This document shows positions 15,977 to 22,580 of a DNA stretch of 26,142 bases, piece after piece. This DNA comes from Erysipelotrichaceae bacterium. Lineage in GTDB: Bacteria > Bacillota_I > Bacilli_A > Erysipelotrichales > Erysipelotrichaceae. Position 1 is the first letter of the stretch, and each line of letters opens with the position of its first letter. A program made the position numbers and the translations under genes. The DNA is taken from the NCBI GenBank assembly GCA_900754715.1, contig CAAEDX010000203.1, forward strand, positions 1-26,142, in the 5' to 3' direction. Below the pieces are notes generated by a model. The model was given only the letters and a program-made list of their open reading frames with translations. It was not told where the DNA came from and made no database searches.

Positions 15977-16648
15977 CTATTTCAGTATCGGCTTAAGCTG
16001 TGCAAGGCAATGCTCACGCACATAATGGATCGCCTTGTTGCCTTCCTTGTCCGTCATGTCTTTGTCAGCGCCATTGGCCAGCAGTTCTTCCACCAGGCTG
16101 GCATAGCCGCCATATGCCGCGCGCATCAATGCTGTGCAGCCGTTATTGTCAAACAGATTCACGTCCGCGCCACGTTCAAGCAAGATACGGATCACGCCTT
16201 TCTTGAAGGCCACGCACGCTTCCATCAGTGCCGTACGGCCGGCCTCATCCTGTGCGTTGATATCCGCGCCGGCATCCAGCAGCACCTCTACACAGCGCTC
16301 CTGTCCCAGGAAAGCGGCACGCATCAATGCCGTGCGGCCACGGTCATCTTTGGCATTCACATCCGCACCAGCTTCGATGAGCTTCTTCAAGATGGTCTTG
16401 TTGCCTTTCTTGGCCGCGCCCATGATCGCGGTCTTGCCTTTGTTGTCGGTCTGGTTGACATCCGCCCCATTATCGAGCAGCACGCGCACGATGTCTTTAT
16501 AATCGCGCTTGGCAGCGCGCATCAGTCCCGTACGGCCATCGCCGTTTTGATAATTGATGTCGCAGCCTTTCTTGATCTCCGCGCACACGGCCGCAAAATC
16601 ACCGCTTGCGCATGCATCCCAGAAAACCTGACTGTAACCCTGATCCAT
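15977..16648 (-). CDS. Ankyrin-repeat protein
   Basis: The 223-residue protein consists almost entirely of about six ankyrin repeats of about 33 residues. Each has a G-(R/K/C)-T-(A/G)-(L/I)-M-x-A turn and a (L/I)LL-x-x-GADVN-type end, for example GRTALMRAAFLGQE and VLLDAGADINAQDE. No signal peptide or membrane segment is visible, so it is probably cytoplasmic, binding a protein partner. The ATG at 16648 is chosen over one 18 bp upstream because AAGGAGGAG sits 6 nt before it. It is the first gene of a two-gene operon with the EF-G-like GTPase, and the partner may be that protein or its ribosomal target; this is inference. It lies 34 bp downstream of a leader terminator. Confidence 0.9.
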   Translation of the reverse strand: MDQGYSQVFWDACASGDFAAVCAEIKKGCDINYQNGDGRTGLMRAAKRDYKDIVRVLLDNGADVNQTDNKGKTAIMGAAKKGNKTILKKLIEAGADVNAKDDRGRTALMRAAFLGQERCVEVLLDAGADINAQDEAGRTALMEACVAFKKGVIRILLERGADVNLFDNNGCTALMRAAYGGYASLVEELLANGADKDMTDKEGNKAIHYVREHCLAQLKPILK

Positions 16649-16682
16649 GATAATCTCCTCCTTCAATCTATCGTTTCAAGGT

Positions 16683-16717
16683 AAAAAAAGCGGACGCAGG
16701 CACACAGCCTACATCCG
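16683..16717 (-). terminator. Leader terminator upstream of the ankyrin/EF-G-like operon
   Basis: Minus strand CGGATGTAGGC, loop TGTGT, GCCTGCGTCCG, one C, then T7. The 11-bp stem has two G-U pairs. The stop of the upstream small ORF is inside the stem, and the ankyrin RBS follows about 20 bp later, so readthrough is needed for expression from the upstream promoter. Confidence 0.8.
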
Positions 16718-16795
16718 ATATGCACATGATGAAACTCCGGTGTCATTCACCGGTCCCTGAGTGTGCTGCTGAACGCTTCCTCTGTTCTGTTTCAT
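16709..16795 (-). CDS. 28-codon small ORF, possible leader peptide
   Basis: An ATG at 16795 opens a 28-codon frame (MKQNRGSVQQHTQG..., ending CAYRM) that closes with TAG in the stem of the terminator at 16683-16717. AAGGAG (16806-16811 on the plus coordinates) lies 10 nt upstream, and a good promoter lies 30 bp further. The peptide is polar, with no membrane segment and no toxin-like character. Its position, size and link to the terminator suggest a leader peptide whose translation governs readthrough into the ankyrin/EF-G-like operon. A free-standing small protein gene is the alternative. No homologue is recognised. Confidence 0.5.
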   Translation of the reverse strand: MKQNRGSVQQHTQGPVNDTGVSSCAYRM

Positions 16796-16832
16796 GCTGA
16801 CCACACTCCTTTTCATCGTCATCGACAGTTTT

Positions 16833-16860
16833 ATTTTATCGCAATGTTCATCATTTGCAA
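16833..16860 (-). promoter_or_regulatory. Sigma-A promoter of the leader / ankyrin / EF-G-like unit
   Basis: Minus strand TTGCAA, 16-bp spacer, TAAAAT. Transcription would start near 16826, about 31 nt before the small ORF. Confidence 0.6.
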
Positions 16861-16886
16861 GCGTTTTCACAAAATTATCATAATCT

Positions 16887-16915
16887 AGTCAGTTTTGCCG
16901 GAATAGTGACTGATT
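16887..16915. repeat. Imperfect dyad between divergent promoters
   Basis: AGTCAGT and ACTGATT form an imperfect inverted repeat (6 of 7) separated by 15 bp. It ends 16 bp upstream of the flavin reductase -35. It could be a regulator site, but nothing confirms this. Confidence 0.25.
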
Positions 16916-16931
16916 TTACCATCAGCTTTCC

Positions 16932-16959
16932 TTGTCTTTTCACGAGAAGCAGTTATAAT
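16932..16959 (+). promoter_or_regulatory. Sigma-A promoter of the flavin reductase gene
   Basis: TTGTCT, 16-bp spacer, TATAAT. The transcript would start near 16966, about 30 nt before the ATG. Confidence 0.7.
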
Positions 16960-16997
16960 AAACATAAATGAAAATACAATGAGATAGGAGGAATTTG

Positions 16998-17498
16998 ATG
17001 AAAACCATTCAGCCAGAAGCACTGCAAGCCAATGTATTCGATCTCATCGGCAATCGATGGATGCTGGTCACGGCAGGAAATTCGGAAATGGCAAACACCA
17101 TGACGGCATCCTGGGGCAGCATGGGCGTTCTCTGGAACCTTCCCTGCGCCTTCATCTTTATCCGGCCGCAGCGATACACCAAGACCTTCATCGACGATGC
17201 CAGTCATGTTTCTCTGAGCTTTTTTGATGAGACATGGCGCAAGCAGCTCTCCTATCTGGGCACGGTATCCGGAAGGGATGAGCCTAAGATCGACAAAGCC
17301 GGGCTGCATGTCATCAACGATGAGGACGCGCCCCGCTTCGCGGAAGCGGACATGACCATGATCTGCAGAAAACTGTATCATCAGGACTTAAAAGAGGGAT
17401 GCTTCATCGAATCCTCGTTCTTCAGCGCTCATTATCCGCTTCATGATCTGCACACGATGTATGTGCTGCACATCGAAAAGATCTTGGTCAATGACTAA
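16998..17498 (+). CDS. Flavin reductase-like FMN-binding protein
   Basis: The 166-residue protein resembles the DIM6/NTAB (flavoredoxin) split-barrel family, which binds FMN and reduces flavins or transfers electrons in the cytoplasm. Typical features are LVTAGNSEMANTMTASWGS near residues 23-41, which holds the flavin-phosphate contacts, then IFIRPQRYTKTFID, and HVSLSFFDETWRKQL with the later GTVSGRDEPKI segment. AGGAGG lies 6 nt before the ATG at 16998; a TTG one codon earlier is too close to it. It has its own promoter and terminator, so it is a single-gene unit. The partner and physiological substrate cannot be told. Confidence 0.87.
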   Translation: MKTIQPEALQANVFDLIGNRWMLVTAGNSEMANTMTASWGSMGVLWNLPCAFIFIRPQRYTKTFIDDASHVSLSFFDETWRKQLSYLGTVSGRDEPKIDKAGLHVINDEDAPRFAEADMTMICRKLYHQDLKEGCFIESSFFSAHYPLHDLHTMYVLHIEKILVND

Positions 17499-17503
17499 GA
17501 AAG

Positions 17504-17532
17504 CGGCATCTGCCTGCGCAGATGCCGTTTTT
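17504..17532 (+). terminator. Intrinsic terminator of the flavin reductase gene
   Basis: CGGCATCTGC, loop CTGC, GCAGATGCCG, then T5. The 10-bp stem is perfect. It abuts the stop of the convergent cotJC gene and may also slow transcription from that side, though the U-tract there is poor. Confidence 0.9.
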
Positions 17533-18131
17533 CAATGCTTGTCAAAACTAGGATTGCACTTATACACATTGTCGTGATCAAGCTTTGTCTTAAGATATTC
17601 CAGTCCTTCTGCGAACCGCTGATAATGCACGATCTCCCTTTGCCGCAGAAAGCGGATGACCTTCCTGACCTCTTCGTTGTCTACCAGCCGCAAGATGTTG
17701 TCATAGGTCGTGCGCGCCTTCTGTTCAGCGGCCATGTCTTCGGTAAGATCCGTGATCGGATCGCCCTTGGACTGGAAATATGCCGCGGTAAACGGCACTC
17801 CGGCAGCTGACTGCGGATAGATGCCCAGCGTGTGGTCCACGAAATAGGCGTCCAGGCCAGCATCCTTGATCTGCTGCACGCTGAGTCCATCGCACAGCTG
17901 ATACAGGATGGCCGAGATGATCTCGACGTGGCTGAGCTCTTCTGTGCCTATATCCGTAAGCAGCGCCTGCAAGCGCGCATCAGGCATCGTATAGCGCTGT
18001 GACAGGTAACGCAGCGCGGCGGCCATCTCGCCATCCGGTCCGCCCAACTGTGAGATGATCACCGCCGCGGCTTTTGCATCCGGGCAGGAGATGTTCACTG
18101 GGAACTGCAGCTTCTTTTCATAGATCCACAT
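17532..18131 (-). CDS. cotJC: Spore coat protein CotJC, manganese-catalase family
   Basis: The 199-residue protein belongs to the Mn-catalase-like ferritin fold and is a spore-coat component in Bacillus. The start MWIYEKKLQFPV matches CotJC. The dimanganese ligands are in place: Glu35 (DGEMAAALRY), Glu65 and His68 (GTEELSHVE), Glu136 (DMAAEQKAR) and His169 (REIVHYQRF). It may therefore break down hydrogen peroxide at the spore surface. The ATG at 18131 is chosen over one two codons upstream because AAAGGAGG is better spaced and because it shares one base with the cotJB stop (TGATG). It is last of cotJA-cotJB-cotJC. In Bacillus the operon is sigma-E dependent; I infer the same here. Confidence 0.95.
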   Translation of the reverse strand: MWIYEKKLQFPVNISCPDAKAAAVIISQLGGPDGEMAAALRYLSQRYTMPDARLQALLTDIGTEELSHVEIISAILYQLCDGLSVQQIKDAGLDAYFVDHTLGIYPQSAAGVPFTAAYFQSKGDPITDLTEDMAAEQKARTTYDNILRLVDNEEVRKVIRFLRQREIVHYQRFAEGLEYLKTKLDHDNVYKCNPSFDKH

Positions 18132-18385
18132 CAGCATTCCTCCTTTGTCCAGGGAAAGGGCGAAAGCGCATAGCGCGCGTAATCCTCAGCTTCCGCGCTG
18201 CGATTGCTCAGCGGGCCGAATCGGCACTCGTACTCTTCCTTGGCGCTGATCAGCAGTTCAAGGTGTTCGCGAAAATATTGCAGGGCACATTCATCATGCG
18301 GGCGCAGATCAAGAAACAGCGCGCTGTCCTGTACGGCAAAATCCAGGCGCATGATCTCGCGGAGCAGCTTGGTTCGTTCACTCAC
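18131..18385 (-). CDS. cotJB: Spore coat protein CotJB
   Basis: The 84-residue protein shows the CotJB pattern: RLDFAVQDSALFLDLRPHDECALQYF, with the conserved D-x-x-L-x-L-D-x-x-P-x-D core, then YECRFGPL and a short Trp/Pro-rich end (FPWTKEEC). The frame is open further upstream inside cotJA. I choose the GTG at 18385, which overlaps the cotJA stop by 8 nt and gives the usual N-terminal length; a GGGG run upstream is the only RBS hint. It is the middle gene of cotJABC, and its TGA shares a base with the cotJC ATG. The start is less certain than the identity. Confidence 0.88.
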   Translation of the reverse strand: MSERTKLLREIMRLDFAVQDSALFLDLRPHDECALQYFREHLELLISAKEEYECRFGPLSNRSAEAEDYARYALSPFPWTKEEC

Positions 18386-18515
18386 AGCCGCACGCCCCAC
18401 TGAATGGTTTATCCAGCTCCTGGAAGATGGTCCCTGCCGCAAAGGCTTCCTCGAGCGGATACAGGCAGCAGAACTGCTGCACTTCGATGGAACTGATCGT
18501 CAGTTCTTCACACAT
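18378..18515 (-). CDS. cotJA: CotJA-like spore coat-associated protein
   Basis: The 45-residue product starts MCEELTISSIEVQQ and contains YPLEEAFAAGTIFQELDKPF, the core of CotJA (P-x-E-A-x-x-x-G-T-x-F/W-x-x-L-x-x-P). It is shorter than the roughly 80-residue Bacillus protein, lacking most of the N-terminal part, and it has four cysteines including a CGCE tail. GGGAGG lies 8 nt before the ATG at 18515. The frame is open far upstream, but that region contains a terminator, so the short form is likely real. Its place before cotJB and cotJC supports the name. Confidence 0.8.
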   Translation of the reverse strand: MCEELTISSIEVQQFCCLYPLEEAFAAGTIFQELDKPFSGACGCE

Positions 18516-18556
18516 TGTGATCGCCTCCCATTTCATGCTATGACAGGCTGACACGC

Positions 18557-18582
18557 AAAAATAGGCAGACACATGCCTGCCT
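18557..18582 (-). terminator. Probable intrinsic terminator after the P-loop kinase gene
   Basis: Minus strand AGGCAG, 8-nt loop, CTGCCT, then ATTTTTG. It starts immediately after the kinase stop codon. The stem is short, so strength is uncertain. It separates the kinase unit from cotJ. Confidence 0.55.
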
Positions 18583-19305
18583 TCATCTTGCTTCGATCTC
18601 TGCCTGGGCGATCGTCTCATCCGCCGGCAGACGGTGCGCCAAGACGCGCCGCGCATTTTGCATATCGCTCCCGCTGGCGAATGCCAACGCTTCATGCGGC
18701 ATCATTCCGCCGCGGATCTTGCGCTCGACGAGCCGCTCTTGCAGCTGGGACATGTCTGCCTCCAGAAACAGCGACGCATCACATAACGGCCGCAGCGAGC
18801 GCCATGGCGCTTCATCCAGAAGCAGGTAGTTGCCTTCGATCATCACCAGCGTCGCAGTTACTTTGATCCAGTCGTCTCTCACGTCGTGAAGCTGCCGGTC
18901 ATACCATGGCCACATCATCGTCTCCTCATGGCGCAGCCTGCGCACAAACGCATGCAGGCGCGCAAAATCAATGCTCTCCGGGCAGCCTTTGACTTGCTTC
19001 ATCGGTACATGCCGGCCTTTGCGCATGACCGTATGCGTCTCGATATAAGACTGGCGATGATGAAACCCATCCATGCCCAGCGCCTGAAACGGTATGCCGA
19101 TCGTCTTTGCTTCGTGCTCGAACAACGCGGCCAGCGTCGATTTTCCGGCGGCAGGCGGCGCGGCCAGAAAGATGATCAGCCGTTCTCCTTCCCGCTGCTT
19201 TTCCTGCCAGCGACGAAGCAGCGGCCGCACCCGCTCCCTCACAAAGCGATCGCCATAGGCTGCCTGCACCCTCAGGCCATTGATGTCAAAGACATAACTG
19301 CTCAC
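18583..19305 (-). CDS. P-loop nucleoside/nucleotide kinase-like protein
   Basis: The 240-residue protein resembles the uridine kinase / phosphoribulokinase / pantothenate kinase group. The Walker A region is AAPPAAGKST (about 48-57), with Ala in place of the first Gly. The substrate loop GMDGFHHRQSYIE follows, then the basic segment KGRHVPMKQVKGCPESIDF. The Walker B-like strand is LVMIEGNYLLLDE, and an Arg-containing lid ERLVERKIRGGM follows. The 13-residue GMDGFHH stretch is typical of YggC/FrcK-like kinases. The GTG start overlaps the stop of the upstream 72-aa gene by 4 nt (GTGA), which fixes the start. The substrate is unknown; a nucleoside, sugar or vitamin is possible. Confidence 0.85.
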   Translation of the reverse strand: MSSYVFDINGLRVQAAYGDRFVRERVRPLLRRWQEKQREGERLIIFLAAPPAAGKSTLAALFEHEAKTIGIPFQALGMDGFHHRQSYIETHTVMRKGRHVPMKQVKGCPESIDFARLHAFVRRLRHEETMMWPWYDRQLHDVRDDWIKVTATLVMIEGNYLLLDEAPWRSLRPLCDASLFLEADMSQLQERLVERKIRGGMMPHEALAFASGSDMQNARRVLAHRLPADETIAQAEIEAR

Positions 19306-19520
19306 AGCCTGTCCAGCTCGCTTTCCACACGATCAAAGACGCGGTCATATTCCGCGTCAGGAACTCTTTCCATGACATATTCCAGGAATCGCTCCAGTTC
19401 TTCCCTTGTATACGATTCCTGGACAAAGCAGTCCATCGCCATGTCGATCTCATCGCGATATGCCGCTTCCACTTGCAAGACAAGCCAGGCAAACAGCCGC
19501 TCCACATTTCTCTGATCCAT
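19302..19520 (-). CDS. Small acidic helical protein of unknown function
   Basis: The 72-residue product starts MDQRNVERLFAWLVLQVEAA. It is acidic, predicted mostly helical, with repeated E/D-R pairs, and has no cysteine cluster or membrane segment. GAGGTGG lies 4 nt before the ATG. Its stop overlaps the GTG of the kinase gene by 4 nt, so the two are translated together and may act together. A protein partner or regulator of the kinase is possible, but this is inference from context. I do not recognise the family. Confidence 0.75.
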   Translation of the reverse strand: MDQRNVERLFAWLVLQVEAAYRDEIDMAMDCFVQESYTREELERFLEYVMERVPDAEYDRVFDRVESELDRL

Positions 19521-19545
19521 ACAGCCACCTCATTCTTTCGGCTCC

Positions 19546-19574
19546 ATTATGCCACAGGAAGATGAAATTGAAAA
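19546..19574 (-). promoter_or_regulatory. Candidate promoter of the 72-aa / kinase unit
   Basis: Minus strand TTTTCA, 17-bp spacer, CATAAT, with a TG extension (TGGCATAAT). It lies directly after the stop of the upstream kinase-like gene. The -35 is weak. Confidence 0.35.
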
Positions 19575-19575
19575 G

Positions 19576-20109
19576 TCAGCGGATCTGCTTTTGCGCCGCT
19601 GCCAGGATATCTTCTGGATACTGTCCGTCGATCAGCACATGAGGGAGGGCGTACAAGGCACACAGCCGGCGCAGTCGGGCATTGTCTTCAAGCAGTTCCG
19701 CCATCGTGCAGTCATCGGCTTTTCGCTGCTCGATGATATCCGCATGCGCAAGGATCTCATCAAAGCGATCACAGATATAGGCATCGCTCATGAGCAGCCA
19801 TACAGAGCGTATTGCTTGCAAGTATGCGGCAGAAAAGTCTTCCTGCCATCGCACCGGGATGTAACATCCCTCTACGATCAGCTGCTGGCGGTTTTCGATC
19901 GCGGTCTTGATCATCTCCCGCACGATCGGCCACAGGCACGCAGTCAGCTGTGCCTCTTCGCTGTATGCATCAAGCGTGATCATGCCGCTGCGGATCAATC
20001 CCATCTTCAGATGATCGATGGAAAGATATGGGATGTGCAGCTGCTCCATCAGCCGCTGCGCAAGCAATGTCTTGCCAGTATGGGAAGCGCCCCCGATCAG
20101 GATGATCAT
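19576..20109 (-). CDS. P-loop ATP-binding kinase-like protein
   Basis: The 177-residue protein starts with a strand and Walker A loop, MIILIGGASHTGKT (Gly7-Thr14). Next comes IPYLSIDHLKMGLIRSG, a likely substrate-binding stretch. A second strand, QQLIVEGCYIP, ends in the E-G-C-Y Walker B-like site. The C-terminal half is helical and ends with a beta strand PHVLIDG. It belongs with the small adenylate-kinase-like or zeta-toxin-like P-loop kinases, but no substrate can be assigned. AAGGAG lies 8 nt before the ATG. It follows the feo terminator by about 20 bp, leaving no room for a promoter, so expression probably needs readthrough. Confidence 0.8.
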   Translation of the reverse strand: MIILIGGASHTGKTLLAQRLMEQLHIPYLSIDHLKMGLIRSGMITLDAYSEEAQLTACLWPIVREMIKTAIENRQQLIVEGCYIPVRWQEDFSAAYLQAIRSVWLLMSDAYICDRFDEILAHADIIEQRKADDCTMAELLEDNARLRRLCALYALPHVLIDGQYPEDILAAAQKQIR

Positions 20110-20126
20110 ATCTTTTTCTCCTTCTT

Positions 20127-20153
20127 AAAAGGCGGCGCGTGAATGCGCCGCCT
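20127..20153 (-). terminator. Intrinsic terminator of the feo operon
   Basis: Minus strand AGGCGGCGC, loop ATTCAC, GCGCCGCCT, then TTT. The 9-bp GC-rich stem is perfect, but the U-tract is short. The TAG stop of the last feo gene overlaps the first bases of the stem. Confidence 0.75.
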
Positions 20154-20322
20154 AGTCTTTCAGCGGATGGTCCTTGCGATAACGCGCATATACCGATTCC
20201 TGCATGCAGCCGCTGCAGCTGCCTTTGCAAGAACCGCATCCTGAACGCGCGCGAGGCGCGGTCAGGCGGTACATGAAGATGAGCACCGCCAGGATCACCA
20301 GCACTACGATAAGATCGCTCAT
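20152..20322 (-). CDS. FeoB-associated Cys-rich membrane protein
   Basis: The 56-residue protein has one N-terminal membrane segment (LIVVLVILAVLIFMY, about 4-18). A basic linker and a Cys cluster follow, CGSCKGSCSGC (Cys29, 32, 36, 39), facing the cytoplasm if the N-terminus is outside. This is the layout of the small FeoB-associated proteins of Firmicutes, which sit after feoB and may help iron transfer. The ATG at 20322 overlaps the feoB stop by 4 nt (ATGA) and has GGGAG upstream. The longer open frame inside feoB is ignored. The exact role is not established. Confidence 0.9.
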   Translation of the reverse strand: MSDLIVVLVILAVLIFMYRLTAPRARSGCGSCKGSCSGCMQESVYARYRKDHPLKD

Positions 20323-22331
20323 AAGAATATGCTCCCTGCCTGGTAAATGACCAGCGCTACTATATATGCGACCGCGGTCTGAAACAGAACCGCGCCAAGT
20401 GCTTCTTTCAGCGTGCCCAGCTCGCGCTTCGTCGCTGCAAACGCGGCCACGCATGGCATGTAAAGCACAGTGAAACACAGGAACGCAAAGGCCGACAATG
20501 GCGTGAACATCGTCTGCAGCACGCTGCTCAGTCCCGCGTCTGTCGTGGCCCCGGTCAGGATGGACAAGGTGCTGACCACGCTCTCTTTGGCCGTGATGCC
20601 GGTGATCAGCGCGCTGGAGGCACGCCAGTCCGCAAAGCCAAGCGGTTCAAAGATCCACGCGATCTTCGTGCCAATGGTCGCCAGGATAGATCCTGAGGCA
20701 TCACTGACCGCATGAAATGAAAAGTCATAAGACTGCAGGAACCAGATGATGATGGTCGCCGCAAAGATGATGGTAAACGCACGGTGCAAGAAATCCTTGG
20801 CCTTCTCCCACATATGCATCAATACGCTGCGCGCATCCGGAATGCGGTAGGCCGGCAGTTCCATGACAAAAGGGACCGGATTGCCCCGAAACAGCGTCCG
20901 TTTGAACAACAGCCCGCACAGGATCGCTGCCAAGATGCCGATCAGATAGACCGCTAGCATGACGATCGCGGCATTATGGGAAAAGAAAGCCGCGGTGATC
21001 ATGCCATAGATCGGCAGCTTGGCGCTGCACGACATGAACGGCGTCAGGATGATGGTCATCTTGCGGTCGCGCTCGCTGCTCAAGGTTCGCGTCGCCATGA
21101 TGGCCGGCACGCTGCAGCCGAAGCCGATCAGCATCGGCACGAAGCTCTTGCCGGAAAGACCGATCTTGCGCAGTGCCTTATCCATGATGTAGGCGACCCG
21201 CGCCATGTAGCCGCTGTCCTCCAACAAACTGAGGAAGAAAAACAAGACGACGATCAGCGGCAGGAACGAGAGCACGCTGCCGACGCCGGCACAGATGCCG
21301 TCGATGACCAGCGAATGCAGCCACGAAGAGACTTGCCATACATCCATCTGCGCATCGAGCCAGCTGACGAACATATCGATGCCGCTTTCCAGCAAGCTTT
21401 GCAAAGTGCCGCCGATTGGCACGAAAGTCAGATAAAAGATCAGCAGCATGATCCCCAGAAAGATCGGAATGCCCAGATATTTATGCGTCAGCCAGCGGTC
21501 GATCTTTTCGCTGCGCTGCTGCTCACGCGTTTCATTGTGATGAGTCACACATTGTGCGACCAATGATTCGATGTAAGAGTAGCGCATGTCTGCCAGCGCT
21601 GCTTCCCGGTCTGTGCCCAGCTCTTCTTCCATCTGCTGGATGATATGCTCGATGATGTCCATATCGCTGTCATGCAGCTGCAGCAGCTGCTGCATCGGCG
21701 CATCCCCATCCACCAGCTTCGTGGCCGCAAAACGCTTGGGGATACCGGCCTGCTGAGCATGGTCCTCGACGATGTGGGCAATGGAGTGGATCGCGCGGTG
21801 AATGGCACCCGAGCAGAAATCCAGGTCAAAATGCGCTTCTGCGGCCGCTGCCTCCATGAGCGCGGCGACCAGGTCATCGATGCCGTCGCGGCGGCTGGCG
21901 CTGATCGGCACGACGCGCACCTTCAGCTTTTCGCTCAGCTGCTCCACATCGATGTGATTGCCGCTGCGCGTGACCTCATCCATCATGTTCAGCGCGATGA
22001 CCATCGGCTTCTCCAGCTCCATCAGCTGCAAAGAGAGATACAAATTGCGCTCGATGTTCGTCGCGTCTACGATATTCAGGATCACATCCGGCTTTTCATT
22101 CAGAATGAAATCGCGGGTGACGATCTCCTCGCTCGTATAAGGGGAAAGCGAATAGATGCCGGGAAGATCCACGATGCGGATCTCCTCATGGCCCCGCACC
22201 TTTCCTTCTTTTTTCTCTACGGTCACGCCAGGGAAATTGCCGACGTGCTGATTGGAACCGGTCAGTGCGTTGAACAAGGTTGTCTTGCCGCAGTTCTGAT
22301 TGCCGGCCAGCGCCACCAAAATATCTTTCAT
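20319..22331 (-). CDS. feoB: Ferrous iron transporter FeoB
   Basis: The 670-residue inner-membrane protein imports Fe2+. The N-terminal G domain has G1 GNQNCGKTT (10-18), G3 DLPG (55-58) and G4 NMMD (115-118). A helical inhibitory spacer lies at about 165-260. The membrane part contains two Gate repeats around a FeoB C-terminal domain, with conserved GFGCSVPAIMATRTL and ITGITAKESVVSTLSIL segments. The ATG overlaps the feoA stop by 4 nt, and the TGA overlaps the next gene, so feoA, feoB and the small Cys-rich gene are one operon. Length is normal. Regulation is probably through the dyad upstream of feoA. Confidence 0.97.
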   Translation of the reverse strand: MKDILVALAGNQNCGKTTLFNALTGSNQHVGNFPGVTVEKKEGKVRGHEEIRIVDLPGIYSLSPYTSEEIVTRDFILNEKPDVILNIVDATNIERNLYLSLQLMELEKPMVIALNMMDEVTRSGNHIDVEQLSEKLKVRVVPISASRRDGIDDLVAALMEAAAAEAHFDLDFCSGAIHRAIHSIAHIVEDHAQQAGIPKRFAATKLVDGDAPMQQLLQLHDSDMDIIEHIIQQMEEELGTDREAALADMRYSYIESLVAQCVTHHNETREQQRSEKIDRWLTHKYLGIPIFLGIMLLIFYLTFVPIGGTLQSLLESGIDMFVSWLDAQMDVWQVSSWLHSLVIDGICAGVGSVLSFLPLIVVLFFFLSLLEDSGYMARVAYIMDKALRKIGLSGKSFVPMLIGFGCSVPAIMATRTLSSERDRKMTIILTPFMSCSAKLPIYGMITAAFFSHNAAIVMLAVYLIGILAAILCGLLFKRTLFRGNPVPFVMELPAYRIPDARSVLMHMWEKAKDFLHRAFTIIFAATIIIWFLQSYDFSFHAVSDASGSILATIGTKIAWIFEPLGFADWRASSALITGITAKESVVSTLSILTGATTDAGLSSVLQTMFTPLSAFAFLCFTVLYMPCVAAFAATKRELGTLKEALGAVLFQTAVAYIVALVIYQAGSIFL

Positions 22332-22555
22332 CGCTTATCCACCTCGATCTTGCGAGCGTCTTCTTTGCGCAGCGTCAGCCGGTATCCGCGCAGCATAAGC
22401 TCCATCGGATCGCCCATCGGTGCAACTTTTTCCACTCGCACGGAGGTCTTCGGCGTCAGGCCCATATCCAGCAGACGATGCCGCAGCGCGCCTTCGCCGC
22501 CGACGGCCTTGATCACGCCGCTTTCGCCAGGTATCAGTAAATCCAGTGTTGTCAT
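22328..22555 (-). CDS. feoA: Ferrous iron transport accessory protein FeoA
   Basis: The 75-residue SH3-like protein is a cytoplasmic partner of FeoB. Conserved parts are GESGVIKAVGGEGALRHRL, LLDMGLTPKTSVRVEKVAP, then DPMELMLRGYRLTLRKEDA. The ATG at 22555 is chosen over one 54 bp upstream, because AGGGG lies 7-8 nt before it and the upstream part would extend through the promoter and operator. It begins the feo operon. Confidence 0.95.
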   Translation of the reverse strand: MTTLDLLIPGESGVIKAVGGEGALRHRLLDMGLTPKTSVRVEKVAPMGDPMELMLRGYRLTLRKEDARKIEVDKR

Positions 22556-22580
22556 TTCGATCCCCTCTTTTCCTTTCCAT

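Noticed and set aside
16700..16790. Plus-strand small ORF starting MHMMKLRC
   Set aside because: It has no ribosome-binding site or promoter on that strand. The minus-strand ORF has both.
18535..18542. CATAGCAT as a sigma-E -10 for cotJ
   Set aside because: It fits CATANNNT, but the implied start falls inside the cotJA ribosome-binding site and the -35 is poor.
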